Of a stretch of DNA of 64,000 nucleotides, positions 16,277 through 25,156 are shown in pieces; within the stretch, counting starts at the first letter, position 1, and every line of letters starts with the position of its first letter. Under the pieces are notes generated by a model. That model was not told the origin of the DNA, did not search any database, and saw only the letters and a program-made list of their open reading frames with translations. The position numbers and the translations under genes were made by a program. The DNA is from Psychrobacter sp. P11G3 (GTDB lineage Bacteria > Pseudomonadota > Gammaproteobacteria > Pseudomonadales > Moraxellaceae): the NCBI RefSeq assembly GCF_001435845.1, contig NZ_CM003596.1, forward strand, positions 434,001 through 498,000, in the 5' to 3' direction.

Positions 16277-16332
16277 TTGTCATCAGTTTGTCACCTATTG
16301 TTCAGCGTACTGTCATAAAGGTTGAGTAGACT
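16277..16332 (+). promoter_or_regulatory. Pho box and -10 element upstream of phoX
   Basis: TTGTCAT (16277), TTGTCAC (16288) and CTGTCAT (16310) lie in one 11-bp register. The in-between slot at 16299 holds the degraded TGTTCAG. This is the PhoB-box layout (CTGTCAT units every 11 bp). TAGACT at 16327-16332, ten bases after the last unit, is placed as the -10 of a PhoB-activated promoter. The downstream gene encodes a PhoX-type phosphatase, a classic Pho-regulon member. Regulation by PhoB is inferred. Confidence 0.8.
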
Positions 16333-16418
16333 TAAGCGGAATTCGTATTTTTGTGGTCGTAATTATAAAGCCGCGATCAACTCTCTGCCAATCTAGCCTA
16401 ATAGCAAGGTGACTGATA

Positions 16419-18635
16419 ATGACATTATTGAACAATGAGCGAACGCTTGCCCACGAAGTGGTTGAAGACTCAAATCCTACTAATAATACTGACTTTCAGA
16501 CGATTATCAATCGTCGATTGAACCGCCGTAGTATCCTAAAAGGTGGCACAGGGTTGACGGCTGCTGCATTTTTTGGCGCATTACCTTTGGTCGGTTGTAG
16601 TGAAGACGACGATAGCAGTATTGTTGGTAATGACGATAATGCCGCTATCCCTGCACAAGGTGATCTAAAGCGTCCTGATACCCTAAAGTTTGAAGCAGTC
16701 GCGCATTCAACAGCTGATACGATGACCGTAGCAGCAGGCTACAAGGCAGAGATGATATTACCGCTTGGTACGCCGCTGAACTCTGGTATCGAGGATTGGA
16801 AGGACAATCGCGAGCAATCAGCAGAGTCATTTGAATGGCGTATGGGTGACAACCATGATGGGATGTGGTTCTTTGGCAAAAACGGTAACGCTTACGATGC
16901 TAAAGCGTCAGAAAACAGCTTGCTAGTCATGAATCATGAATACGTTAATAGCAGTGAGCTTAGCCCATTTGGCTATTACGTCACTCAAGATAACGATGCT
17001 GCGCCTATTTTTCAAAAACGTCGTCTCGCAAGCGACGTCCGTCGTGAAGTCAACTGTCATGGCGTCTCGGTGGTTGAGTTAACTCGCCGCGCAGATGGTA
17101 TGGGTTATGAGATGGTACCTGACTCTAAATACAATCGCCGTATCACCAGTAGTACTACAGCACAATTGGCTGGCCCTGTGGCAGGTTCTGCTCTGGTCAA
17201 GACCAAGTTTGATCCGACAGGCTATCAGACTCGCGGTATCAATAACAACTGCGGCGCAGGTCTGTCACCTTGGGGTACTTATCTGACTACCGAAGAGAAC
17301 TTTTTGGGTGTGTTTGCCCGTGGTCAAGATGCCAGTCAATTGAGCGCTGGTGATAACTATGCTCGCGAGCGCTACGGTGCGGTGGAGGACTTCCCAGGTT
17401 GGGAGTATTTATGGCATACCCCAGAGGCAAAGGATGCCAAGATAGCAGACGAGTTCTCACGTTGGGATATGACCGCAGTCGGTGCCAGTGCTGCGGAAGA
17501 TTATCGCTATGGCTTTAACACTTTCGGTTATATTACTGAAATTGACCCATTTGACCAAAACTCTATACCGCAGAAACGCACTGCACTGGGCCGATTCGCT
17601 CATGAAAACTGCGCGTATGCTCCTGTTGAGCAAGGCAAGCCAGTGGTGTTCTACATGGGTGATGACGCCCGAGGGGAGTACATTTATAAGTTTGTCTCCA
17701 AAGCGATGTGGTCAAACTCGGACATCGGCGGCGGACTAAAAGCAGGTGACAAATATCTGAATGACGGCACGCTATACGTGGCGGTATTTAACGAAGATGG
17801 TAGCGGTGAGTGGAAAGCTCTCGTCCATGGTCAAAACGGATTAGATGCTTTCAACAGCGTATTGCCATTTAATGGGCAGGATGAAGTATTGGTCTTTGCT
17901 CGTGCAGCTGCCGATGCTGCTGGTGCTACTAAGATGGATCGACCTGAATGGGTATCGGTCAGCCCTATGACGGGTGATGTCTATGTGACATTGACCAATA
18001 ATAAATATCGCGGCGTACGTGACGACCAGCCTGTCTCAGCTTCCAATCCGCGTAGCTATCAATCAAACGGAAAAGCGCTTGGTAATGACAATGGTCACAT
18101 TATTCGCTGGGCAGAAGCAGGCGGTGACCATGCCGCAACGAGCTTTGAGTGGGACATTTATCTGTTTGGTGCGCCAAGTGATTTATCAGCAGAAAACCTT
18201 TCTCAATTAAATGACAATAATGACTTTTCTTCACCTGATGGGCTATATTTCGACCCACGCGGTGTCTTATGGATTCAGACAGACGACGGCGCTTACACCG
18301 ATACCAGTAGCTGTATGTTGCTTGCGGCTCTGCCGGGTAAGGTCAGTGATGGGTCGATGACGACCACATCGGCAGGGCAGTCAACCCGAGTCGGCACATC
18401 TGCTAGCAATGACAATATCAAACGATTCTTTGTCGGTCCTGAAGGATGCGAAGTAACAGGTATCACCATGGCACCAGATTTTAAGACGCTGTTTATCAAC
18501 ATTCAGCATCCTGGCAACACATGGGGCGCTGTCGCTGGCGGTAGTATACCTCGCTCAGCGACTGTGATGATTACTCGCGAAGATGGTGATGTCATACTGG
18601 CAGAATCATTTGATACGGCTGATAGCACGACATAG
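16419..18635 (+). CDS. phoX: PhoX-family alkaline phosphatase, Tat-exported
   Basis: PhoX enzymes (DUF839) are calcium/iron phosphatases that release phosphate from organic esters outside the cytoplasm. This 738-residue protein has a twin-arginine signal NRRSILKGG with Arg36-Arg37, then a hydrophobic stretch ending LVGC with Cys60, so it may be a Tat-exported lipoprotein. Family stretches include NHEYVN, CHGVSVVELTR, NNCGAGLSPWGTYLTTEEN, RFAHENCAYAP, FYMGDDARGEYIYKFVS, SPDGLYFDPRGVLWIQTDDG and GPEGCEVTGI. The Pho box upstream supports induction by phosphate starvation. It is followed by its own terminator. The family is certain from these motifs; the lipid anchor is a prediction. Confidence 0.92.
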   Translation: MTLLNNERTLAHEVVEDSNPTNNTDFQTIINRRLNRRSILKGGTGLTAAAFFGALPLVGCSEDDDSSIVGNDDNAAIPAQGDLKRPDTLKFEAVAHSTADTMTVAAGYKAEMILPLGTPLNSGIEDWKDNREQSAESFEWRMGDNHDGMWFFGKNGNAYDAKASENSLLVMNHEYVNSSELSPFGYYVTQDNDAAPIFQKRRLASDVRREVNCHGVSVVELTRRADGMGYEMVPDSKYNRRITSSTTAQLAGPVAGSALVKTKFDPTGYQTRGINNNCGAGLSPWGTYLTTEENFLGVFARGQDASQLSAGDNYARERYGAVEDFPGWEYLWHTPEAKDAKIADEFSRWDMTAVGASAAEDYRYGFNTFGYITEIDPFDQNSIPQKRTALGRFAHENCAYAPVEQGKPVVFYMGDDARGEYIYKFVSKAMWSNSDIGGGLKAGDKYLNDGTLYVAVFNEDGSGEWKALVHGQNGLDAFNSVLPFNGQDEVLVFARAAADAAGATKMDRPEWVSVSPMTGDVYVTLTNNKYRGVRDDQPVSASNPRSYQSNGKALGNDNGHIIRWAEAGGDHAATSFEWDIYLFGAPSDLSAENLSQLNDNNDFSSPDGLYFDPRGVLWIQTDDGAYTDTSSCMLLAALPGKVSDGSMTTTSAGQSTRVGTSASNDNIKRFFVGPEGCEVTGITMAPDFKTLFINIQHPGNTWGAVAGGSIPRSATVMITREDGDVILAESFDTADSTT

Positions 18636-18688
18636 ATAGATAAGCTGTAAGCGAATAATAGAAATAACCAAAATGCTCACGACCATAA

Positions 18689-18718
18689 GAATCCCAAGTT
18701 AAGGCTTGGGATTTTTTA
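18689..18718 (+). terminator. Rho-independent terminator of phoX
   Basis: AATCCCAAG pairs with CTTGGGATT around a six-base loop, followed by a T run, about 55 bases after the stop. Confidence 0.92.
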
Positions 18719-18871
18719 TTATTATATTGATTTGATGGTTAAATAGACCGTCTATCAGTAATCTGGCTCTGCTAGTCGTCATCGCGCTCTAAAGTCAAAC
18801 CATTCACTTCTATTTGCTGCCGTTACAGGATAATATAGACCATTACTTTTTTCGCTGAATGTGCAAATATT

Positions 18872-20365
18872 ATGAGCAGTTCAAAGGTGTTTTATAACGA
18901 CAGTGTTAGTGACAGCGACGCTCAAAACGATAGTAGCTATACTCGTACTCATCATGAGCTCGATGCGCATTTTGTCCCAGATGCGAGTGTACCGCTACAC
19001 AGTCATCTATATGAGCAAATCGACCAACTCGAAGCCATTGATATGGATGAGCTGGTCAAGCTACTAGCAGATTCGGATGACAGTGATGAAATCAACAAAA
19101 CACCTGTATCTTTGGCTGATTTTTTTGAAGGATTGGCGCAGCTTGCCACCATGGGTGTGGTTGAGATTACAGAAATCGTAGAAGCCATTCACCGTGAAGT
19201 TATCTTGCGTCCGCTAGGCCGCTTCAATGACAAACATTTAAATAAATGGTCGCGCGGATTTACTGGACGTATCTATGGCACGATACGTCATGTCATGCAA
19301 ATGGTCGGTAATAATCTGGCGTCTGTACTACGCATATACAAAAACCTGATTCTCCAAAAGTCAGTGCAGCCACTACCAGACTCACTAAAAAAACTGGTGA
19401 ATGTACTTAATGGTGTCATGGGTGACCATCTGGTCAATAATCAAAATGCGCTCGCCATTCCGATGATGCTATACACTCAAGATGGCAAGCCACAAAGTGA
19501 GACGCTATCAGGCCGTATCGTTATTTTGTGCCATGGTTTATGTATGAGTCATTTAAGCTGGCAAGCACAAGCAGGTAATGATTTAGGCGAGGCCATTCAT
19601 GTCAGCCAGCCTGATACCACGGTGCTGTATTTAGATTACAATACAGGTCGCCGTATCTCTCGTAGCGGCCGTAAGTTCTCTCAATTGCTACAAACGCTGG
19701 TCGATGATAACCCAAATATCAGTCAGATAGATCTGGTCGGACATAGTATGGGCGGCTTGGTTTCTCGCAGTGCACTGTTTTATGGCGAGCAAGACCGCCT
19801 AGATTGGATAAAACGCGTGGGCAATCTCATCACGCTAGGTTCGCCGCATCATGGGGCAGTGCTTGAGCGTATCGGTAATTATGTACAAGACATCATTGCC
19901 AAGTTGCCGTTTGCAGGCTCACTGGCCAAGCTCGGGGATATGCGCAGTGCCGGTATCATTGATCTACGTCATGGCAGTATTCGTGATGCAGACTGGAAAG
20001 CATTAGAAGGACGTAGTGTCCTACCACAAGACTTTCGCCACCCTGCACGGTTGCCAAGTGGTATCAAGACTTACTTTGTCGCCAGTGCTTTGCTTGAGAC
20101 GCATTATGATTCTAAGGTGACTGATTTGCTAGGAGACAGTTTGGTATCGGTGGCTTCAGCGTTGGGCGAGGATGACGCTGAGCATGCTTTGTTTGTGCCA
20201 GATGGTCACAAAGCAGTGTTTTATGGGGTGAATCATATGAACTTAATCCATAGTAGACGAGTGCGTGAGCAAGTCGTTGAGTGGCTGCTAGATAATGGAC
20301 GAAGTGACTATGCTGGACGTCCGCGCATACACTCTTATCCTAGAAGTTTGGATGTGGCGGTGTAG
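18872..20365 (+). CDS. Alpha/beta hydrolase, lipase/PGAP1-like
   Basis: A 497-residue hydrolase. The N-terminal 190 residues, acidic at first, match nothing I can name. The catalytic half starts with IVILCHGLCMSHLSW (oxyanion-hole HG). It has the nucleophile elbow GHSMGG near residue 290, and LITLGSPHHGAVLERIGNYV, typical of lipase-like or PGAP1-like hydrolases. The final His is probably in YGVNHMNLIHS near residue 457. It has no signal peptide. The ribosome site is poor. It is followed, three bases on, by a lipoprotein frame that may be co-transcribed. It is probably an esterase or lipase on a long-chain or complex ester; the substrate is unknown. Confidence 0.85.
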   Translation: MSSSKVFYNDSVSDSDAQNDSSYTRTHHELDAHFVPDASVPLHSHLYEQIDQLEAIDMDELVKLLADSDDSDEINKTPVSLADFFEGLAQLATMGVVEITEIVEAIHREVILRPLGRFNDKHLNKWSRGFTGRIYGTIRHVMQMVGNNLASVLRIYKNLILQKSVQPLPDSLKKLVNVLNGVMGDHLVNNQNALAIPMMLYTQDGKPQSETLSGRIVILCHGLCMSHLSWQAQAGNDLGEAIHVSQPDTTVLYLDYNTGRRISRSGRKFSQLLQTLVDDNPNISQIDLVGHSMGGLVSRSALFYGEQDRLDWIKRVGNLITLGSPHHGAVLERIGNYVQDIIAKLPFAGSLAKLGDMRSAGIIDLRHGSIRDADWKALEGRSVLPQDFRHPARLPSGIKTYFVASALLETHYDSKVTDLLGDSLVSVASALGEDDAEHALFVPDGHKAVFYGVNHMNLIHSRRVREQVVEWLLDNGRSDYAGRPRIHSYPRSLDVAV

Positions 20366-20368
20366 AGA

Positions 20369-21076
20369 GTGGTGGGTATCATTTTGAGTTATTTACGTTA
20401 TCTATACTGCGCAATTACGTTTTTATCATTTCAGAAAGTGCTACTGAGAAATGTGTCCTTGCTATTAGGTGGCGCACTCATAGTCATTAGTTGTGCAAAG
20501 CCAAATATATACGATCCTAACGCTCAAATTGAAGTAAATGTAGATGGTGACAATTATCTCATTCCCTTAAACCATATTGTCAGACCAGATACGGGTAGTT
20601 ATGCCAGTTTTGAGACAGATATGGGTCATGGTTATTTCTTTTGGCCTAGCGGTCGTGGCCTTAATAATAGTGATAAAAATCCAAATGTCTTTGATTATGA
20701 CAATAATATTATAGAGTTTTACTGGGCAGCTAGAAATTCAAAAATTGAAGGTGCTGATATACCGACTAGAATAAATAGTATCAAGCAAGAAGAGAATAGA
20801 GATTTGGATAAAGACAATTATGAACTAGAAGCATATATTGGGTCAGGCGATAGTCCCTTTATATACTATATAGGAAATATTGATCTAAACTCACCTTTTA
20901 TGATTCGCTGTATGCCTACAGTTGATGAAGACCAAGATAGAATGTGCCAAATGGAGTACATGTACCCTGAGTACAATAACTATGTAAGACTTCAGTTTTC
21001 AAAAAATCATTTAGCTGACTGGCAGGCAATCAACACCATGGCGATCGATTATATGAAAAAATGGCGTCAAGATTAA
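20369..21076 (+). CDS. Hypothetical lipoprotein, AT-rich, start uncertain
   Basis: I do not recognise this protein. The frame is open from GTG codons at 20369 and 20372, giving up to 235 residues. The signal LLLGGALIVISC, with Cys near residue 42, reads as a lipobox, so translation may instead begin at the GTG about 20 codons before it. The mature part is acidic, rich in Asn, Asp and Tyr, and beta-like, with Cys in IRCMP and RMCQM that could form a disulfide. It follows the lipase-like gene by three bases and ends at a strong terminator, suggesting one operon. Codon use is more AT-rich than its neighbours. Confidence 0.7.
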   Translation: MVGIILSYLRYLYCAITFLSFQKVLLRNVSLLLGGALIVISCAKPNIYDPNAQIEVNVDGDNYLIPLNHIVRPDTGSYASFETDMGHGYFFWPSGRGLNNSDKNPNVFDYDNNIIEFYWAARNSKIEGADIPTRINSIKQEENRDLDKDNYELEAYIGSGDSPFIYYIGNIDLNSPFMIRCMPTVDEDQDRMCQMEYMYPEYNNYVRLQFSKNHLADWQAINTMAIDYMKKWRQD

Positions 21077-21126
21077 AGATAGTTCAACGTCAAAATAGTC
21101 ATACGTTTTTTAAGACTCCAAAAATA

Positions 21127-21160
21127 AAACCCCTCAAGCGTCACACTTGAGGGGTTTTTG
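21127..21160. terminator. Bidirectional terminator between the lipoprotein gene and hslO
   Basis: AAAACCCCTCAAGCG pairs with ACTTGAGGGGTTTT, with A and T runs on opposite sides, between two converging genes. Confidence 0.92.
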
Positions 21161-21198
21161 TATTTCTATAAAGACAGATTTATAGCAAGTAAGAAAAA

Positions 21199-22179
21199 CT
21201 ACTCAGCAAATATCGCTGCTACATCATCTTTATTAAATTTATAGACTTCACCGCAGAATCCGCAATCCATCTCAAATGTACCGCCTTGCTCTTCGACGAT
21301 ATCTAACGCTTCCGCTTCGCCGATTTGTTCGATTGCCATCTCGCACTTCTCGCGTGAGCAAGTGCAACCAAATGATAGAGGGGCAGGCTCAGGGGCAACG
21401 ATGTTTTCTTCGTGATACAAACGATAAAGTATTTCGTTAGCATCCAGTGTCGTTAGTTCTTCTGCTTTTACCGTGCGCGTCAATACAGACAAGCGCGTCC
21501 ATAAATCATCGTCGATACCCGCATCTTGGTTTTGCTCAACTTCAGACGTTTCTTCAGCAGTACGCGGTAGCATTTGTACCAAGATACCTCCGGCTTGCAA
21601 GCCGTCAGATGCCAAGTTAATCAACGTTGGAATCTGGGCTGATTGCTTTTGATAATGCGCTAAGCAATCCGCTAGATTGTCATGGCTACGCTCAACGATA
21701 CCTTGGTATGGCTCACCGCCATCAGGCTGAATATTGATAAACAATACGCCTTGTCCCATCGCACCAAGCTCAGCAAACGCTTCTTTGGCATGGGTCATAT
21801 TGTCCCACGCTTGTACTTGCTCATCCGTCTCGCCTTTCCAGCTAGCAAGCGCACGAATGATACCGTCTTGATCGCATTCTGCCATTGCCCAGTTTAGTAA
21901 GCTGTCACTGTCTGATGACTGCAACTGAATAGATAGGCGACCGTTGATTTTGACCGTACTGATTAGCAAACTTGCTGCAGTCAGCATCTCACCCAATAAG
22001 CGTTTGATGGCTTCAGGGTAGGGCTTTTGCGCAATTGTGCTCGCATAGCTGCGTGATAGGCGTACCACATCACCGCGCACGGGTGAGTCTTCAACGAAGA
22101 AACGTTGGCGAATGTCGTTGCTGCCATGGTTGCCAGTAGTTTGGCTGTCCGTATTTGGGACTTGGATATCTTGAGTCAT
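21199..22179 (-). CDS. hslO: Redox-regulated chaperone Hsp33
   Basis: Hsp33 is a cytoplasmic holdase activated when oxidation releases zinc from four cysteines. The 326-residue protein shows the N-terminal RGDVVRLSRSYASTI core and the C-terminal zinc motifs FGCTCSREKC and CGFCGEVYKF, the CxC...CxxC pattern typical of the family. It is slightly longer than E. coli Hsp33 (about 290) because of a 20-residue N-terminal extension and an acidic insert EETSEVEQNQDAGIDDD. The ribosome site before the ATG at 22179 is weak. It is a single gene ended by a shared terminator. Confidence 0.95.
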   Translation of the reverse strand: MTQDIQVPNTDSQTTGNHGSNDIRQRFFVEDSPVRGDVVRLSRSYASTIAQKPYPEAIKRLLGEMLTAASLLISTVKINGRLSIQLQSSDSDSLLNWAMAECDQDGIIRALASWKGETDEQVQAWDNMTHAKEAFAELGAMGQGVLFINIQPDGGEPYQGIVERSHDNLADCLAHYQKQSAQIPTLINLASDGLQAGGILVQMLPRTAEETSEVEQNQDAGIDDDLWTRLSVLTRTVKAEELTTLDANEILYRLYHEENIVAPEPAPLSFGCTCSREKCEMAIEQIGEAEALDIVEEQGGTFEMDCGFCGEVYKFNKDDVAAIFAE

Positions 22180-22555
22180 AAGTCATTTGTAGTATAGAGA
22201 AGTTGTTTGCTTTATGGGGATTACTGCCGATTTATCAATCTCACTTAGCAGACTGTTTTGATGATTATGAGTAACAATTGACAATAATTAGCTTAAACAA
22301 CCAAGCAGCTGTTTGTACAAAGTTCTGAGTAGATAGCCGCTATGAGCCAACATTTTATAGTTAGAATATAAACATATTCATAAATATGAACTCTCTCAAA
22401 AAAAATTCACCCTCTACTGCAAATTTGTTGTACAGTAACATTAAGTTGCATTGTGATAAACAACAGCAACAACCGTACGGATGCGGGGCAGTCTGGTCAA
22501 TCAGACCTATGTCGTCCAAGCACTCACTAAATCTTGCGATAAAAGGATGTATTTC
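22180..22555 (+). promoter_or_regulatory. Region between divergent hslO and gltI
   Basis: It holds no gene beyond the 5' leader of gltI. It is AT-rich around 22370-22440 and should carry both promoters. I cannot pick a convincing -35/-10 pair, and no sigma-54 pattern is present. AAAGGA at 22542-22547 is the ribosome site deciding the start at 22556. Confidence 0.35.
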
Positions 22556-23530
22556 ATGACATACTCATTTTCCAAACCGTTGACTTTAGCTGCTGTTATG
22601 GCATTAGGCTTAGCGGGATGTAATAACAGTAGCCAGACCAGCACTGATGCGCCAGCAGATGATGCAGCGACGACAGAAATCACGACCAACGGTACGCTAC
22701 AGAAAATCAAAGACTCTGGCACTATTGTCGTCGGTCACCGTGATTCCTCTATTCCTTTCTCTTATATCGCTGATGATCCTAACCAACCGATTGGCTATGC
22801 ACACGACTTGGAAATGAAAGTGGTTGAAGCAGTTAAGCAAAAGCTAAACATGCCAGACCTTAACGTTCGCTATAACCTAATCACTTCGCAGACTCGTATC
22901 CCATTGGTACAAAACGGCACGGTAGATTTTGAGTGTGGTTCAACAACCAATAACGAAGAACGTCAAAAGCAAGTTGCATTCTCTAATGGTTTCTTTGAAA
23001 TTGGTACGCGTCTGTTGACCAAAAAAGACTCTGGTATTCAAGATTTTGAAGACCTAAAAGGCAAAACCTTGGTAACGACAGCAGGAACGACTTCAGAGCG
23101 TTATATCCGTCAGTACAATGATGATAATAAAATGGGTACCAATATCATCTCAGCAAAAGATCATGGCGAAGGCTTCCTAATGCTAGAAAATGGCCGCGCT
23201 GATGCCTTTATGATGGATGATGTGCTGCTTGCTGGCGAAAAAGCCAAAGCAAAAAATCCTGATGAATGGGTCATTGTCGGTACGCCGCAATCGTTTGAAA
23301 TCTATGGCTGTATGATGCGCAAAGATGATCCTGAATTCAAAGCTGTGGTCGATGAAGCACTTGCTAATGTCTTTAGTTCAGGCGAAATCAATAGCATTTA
23401 TGACAAGTGGTTCTTGAACCCAATCCCACCAAAGAACGTCAATCTAAACTTTGAGATGTCAGACAACTTAAAGGCCTTGATTGCCAATCCGCATGACAGC
23501 GCTCAGCCTAAAGAAGCAGCAGCGCAGTAA
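22556..23530 (+). CDS. gltI: Glutamate/aspartate ABC transporter substrate-binding lipoprotein
   Basis: The binding subunit has 324 residues from the ATG at 22556. That start was chosen for the AAAGGA nine bases upstream, although the frame is open from 22481. The lipobox GLAGC gives a lipid anchor. The core matches GltI-type SBP family 3 proteins: GTIVVGHRDSSIPFSYI, NVRYNLITSQTRIPLVQNGTVD, FECGSTTNNEERQKQVAFS, and YDKWFLNPIPPKNVNLNFEMS near the end, a hallmark of the glutamate/aspartate binder. It heads the gltI-J-K-L order found in enterobacteria, which makes the assignment firm. Confidence 0.93.
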   Translation: MTYSFSKPLTLAAVMALGLAGCNNSSQTSTDAPADDAATTEITTNGTLQKIKDSGTIVVGHRDSSIPFSYIADDPNQPIGYAHDLEMKVVEAVKQKLNMPDLNVRYNLITSQTRIPLVQNGTVDFECGSTTNNEERQKQVAFSNGFFEIGTRLLTKKDSGIQDFEDLKGKTLVTTAGTTSERYIRQYNDDNKMGTNIISAKDHGEGFLMLENGRADAFMMDDVLLAGEKAKAKNPDEWVIVGTPQSFEIYGCMMRKDDPEFKAVVDEALANVFSSGEINSIYDKWFLNPIPPKNVNLNFEMSDNLKALIANPHDSAQPKEAAAQ

Positions 23531-23626
23531 CGCTCATTGTCCCTCAACATAGCTTGCCTGTACGTTCAGATAGCCAGTATTTTATTTGACGTATAGGCTT
23601 ATCAATCGTTGCTCGGAGAGACAACC

Positions 23627-24373
23627 ATGAATTATAGCTGGAACTGGGGTGTGCTCTTTGAGCAGACTGGTATTGGCAACGAGCTCTATATCCATTGGAT
23701 GATCACTGGTCTTGGCTGGCTGCTATTGATTGGCAGTATCGCATGGGCCATTGCAATGGTCGTCGGTACTATCTTCGGTATCATGCGTACTTTGCCCAAC
23801 AAGACCGCTCGTGCAATCGGTACGGCTTATGTGACATTTTTTCGTAATATTCCACTGCTTGTTCAACTGTTCTTTTGGTTTTATATCGCCCCTGGCTGGC
23901 TCACGCCGACGATACAAGAATGGTGGTATAAGGATTTGTCTCCGAATACCTCAGCCATGTTGTCAGCCAGTATTGGTCTTGGCCTATTTACCGCTGCTCG
24001 TATCGTGGAACAGGTACGGACAGGTATTGAGTCATTACCAGATGGACAGATTAATGCGGCCTATGCATTAGGGTTTAGCATTCCACAAGTCTATAAAGAA
24101 GTACTGCTACCGCAAGCATTTCGTATTATCTTGCCACCGCTCAGCTCTGAGCTGACTAACTGCTTCAAAAACGCCTCTGTGGCCTCGCTAGTGGGGGTAA
24201 TGGAGCTGATTAGCCAAACCAAAACCATCAGCGAATACACTCAAAATAGTATCGAGATATATACTTATGCAACGATTATTTATTTGGTTTTCAATCTATC
24301 CTTGATCGCTATTATGGGGTTGATTGAACGTAAATTGCGTGTGCCTGGGCTTATTGCGGGAGGTCAGAAATGA
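23627..24373 (+). CDS. gltJ: Glutamate/aspartate ABC transporter permease GltJ
   Basis: An inner-membrane subunit of 248 residues. The start MNYSWNWGVLFEQT is typical of GltJ. The ATG at 23627 has CGGAGAG upstream, while the frame is open from a TTG at 23609. It has five or six hydrophobic segments, YVTFFRNIPLLVQLFFWFY, and the EAA loop SLPDGQINAAYALGFSIPQVY. Its 3' end overlaps gltK by four bases (ATGA), so the two are translationally coupled. It pairs with GltK in the membrane. Confidence 0.92.
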   Translation: MNYSWNWGVLFEQTGIGNELYIHWMITGLGWLLLIGSIAWAIAMVVGTIFGIMRTLPNKTARAIGTAYVTFFRNIPLLVQLFFWFYIAPGWLTPTIQEWWYKDLSPNTSAMLSASIGLGLFTAARIVEQVRTGIESLPDGQINAAYALGFSIPQVYKEVLLPQAFRIILPPLSSELTNCFKNASVASLVGVMELISQTKTISEYTQNSIEIYTYATIIYLVFNLSLIAIMGLIERKLRVPGLIAGGQK

Positions 24374-25038
24374 ATATGACCGAATTGGCAACAGCCTATC
24401 CTGGTTTGATGAGTGGCATGCTTACCACCTTAAAAGTGCTGTTTTTGGCTATTTTGGGCGGTATCAGTTTAGGAACTGTACTGGCATTGATGCGTTTGTC
24501 AGGTATCAAAGCGCTTGAGATTCCAGCAAAGCTATACGTCAATTACTTCCGCTCCGTACCACTACTACTGGTACTGCTATGGTTTTATTTTGCCGTACCG
24601 ATGATTTATCTTTGGGTAGCGGGTAAGTACCTGCAACTCGATGCTGCGTTTGCCTCTTGTGTGGTCGCATTTATGATGTTTGAGGCGGCTTATTTCTCAG
24701 AAGTAGTGCGTGCTGGTATTCAATCGATTGGTAGCGGGCAGGTCAATGCAGCAAAAGCGCTCGGTATGACTTATGGGCAGACCATGCGTCTGGTCATCTT
24801 GCCACAAGCCTTTCGTAAGATGCTGCCACTGATTTTGCAGCAGTGTATTATTTTATTCCAAGATACGACACTGGTATTTGCGATTGGTTTGACAGACTTT
24901 TTCCGCGCAGCCTACGTGCGCGGTGAGCTAATGGGCTTACTCACGCCGTATATCTTAGGTGCTGGTGCTGTCTATTTTGTGATTAGCTTAAGTGCCTCTA
25001 TTGGCGTACAACAATTACAAAAGCGTTTGCGGTTTTAA
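24370..25038 (+). CDS. gltK: Glutamate/aspartate ABC transporter permease GltK
   Basis: The partner permease has 222 residues. It contains YVNYFRSVPLLLVLLWFYFAV and the EAA loop SIGSGQVNAAKALGMTYGQTM near residue 125. The ATG overlaps the gltJ stop. About 115 bases separate it from the ATPase gene, longer than usual within this operon; a short AT-rich stretch there shows no hairpin with a T run. Confidence 0.92.
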   Translation: MNMTELATAYPGLMSGMLTTLKVLFLAILGGISLGTVLALMRLSGIKALEIPAKLYVNYFRSVPLLLVLLWFYFAVPMIYLWVAGKYLQLDAAFASCVVAFMMFEAAYFSEVVRAGIQSIGSGQVNAAKALGMTYGQTMRLVILPQAFRKMLPLILQQCIILFQDTTLVFAIGLTDFFRAAYVRGELMGLLTPYILGAGAVYFVISLSASIGVQQLQKRLRF

Positions 25039-25156
25039 TATAGTTATTTTGATACGGCTATGGCTTGCGCTTTTGAGTGTTGAGAGCTTGGATTGAGCGT
25101 TTGATTTACCTTTTTTAAATAATGATTATCGAAAATAATGTGGTTAGGAGCCAGTG

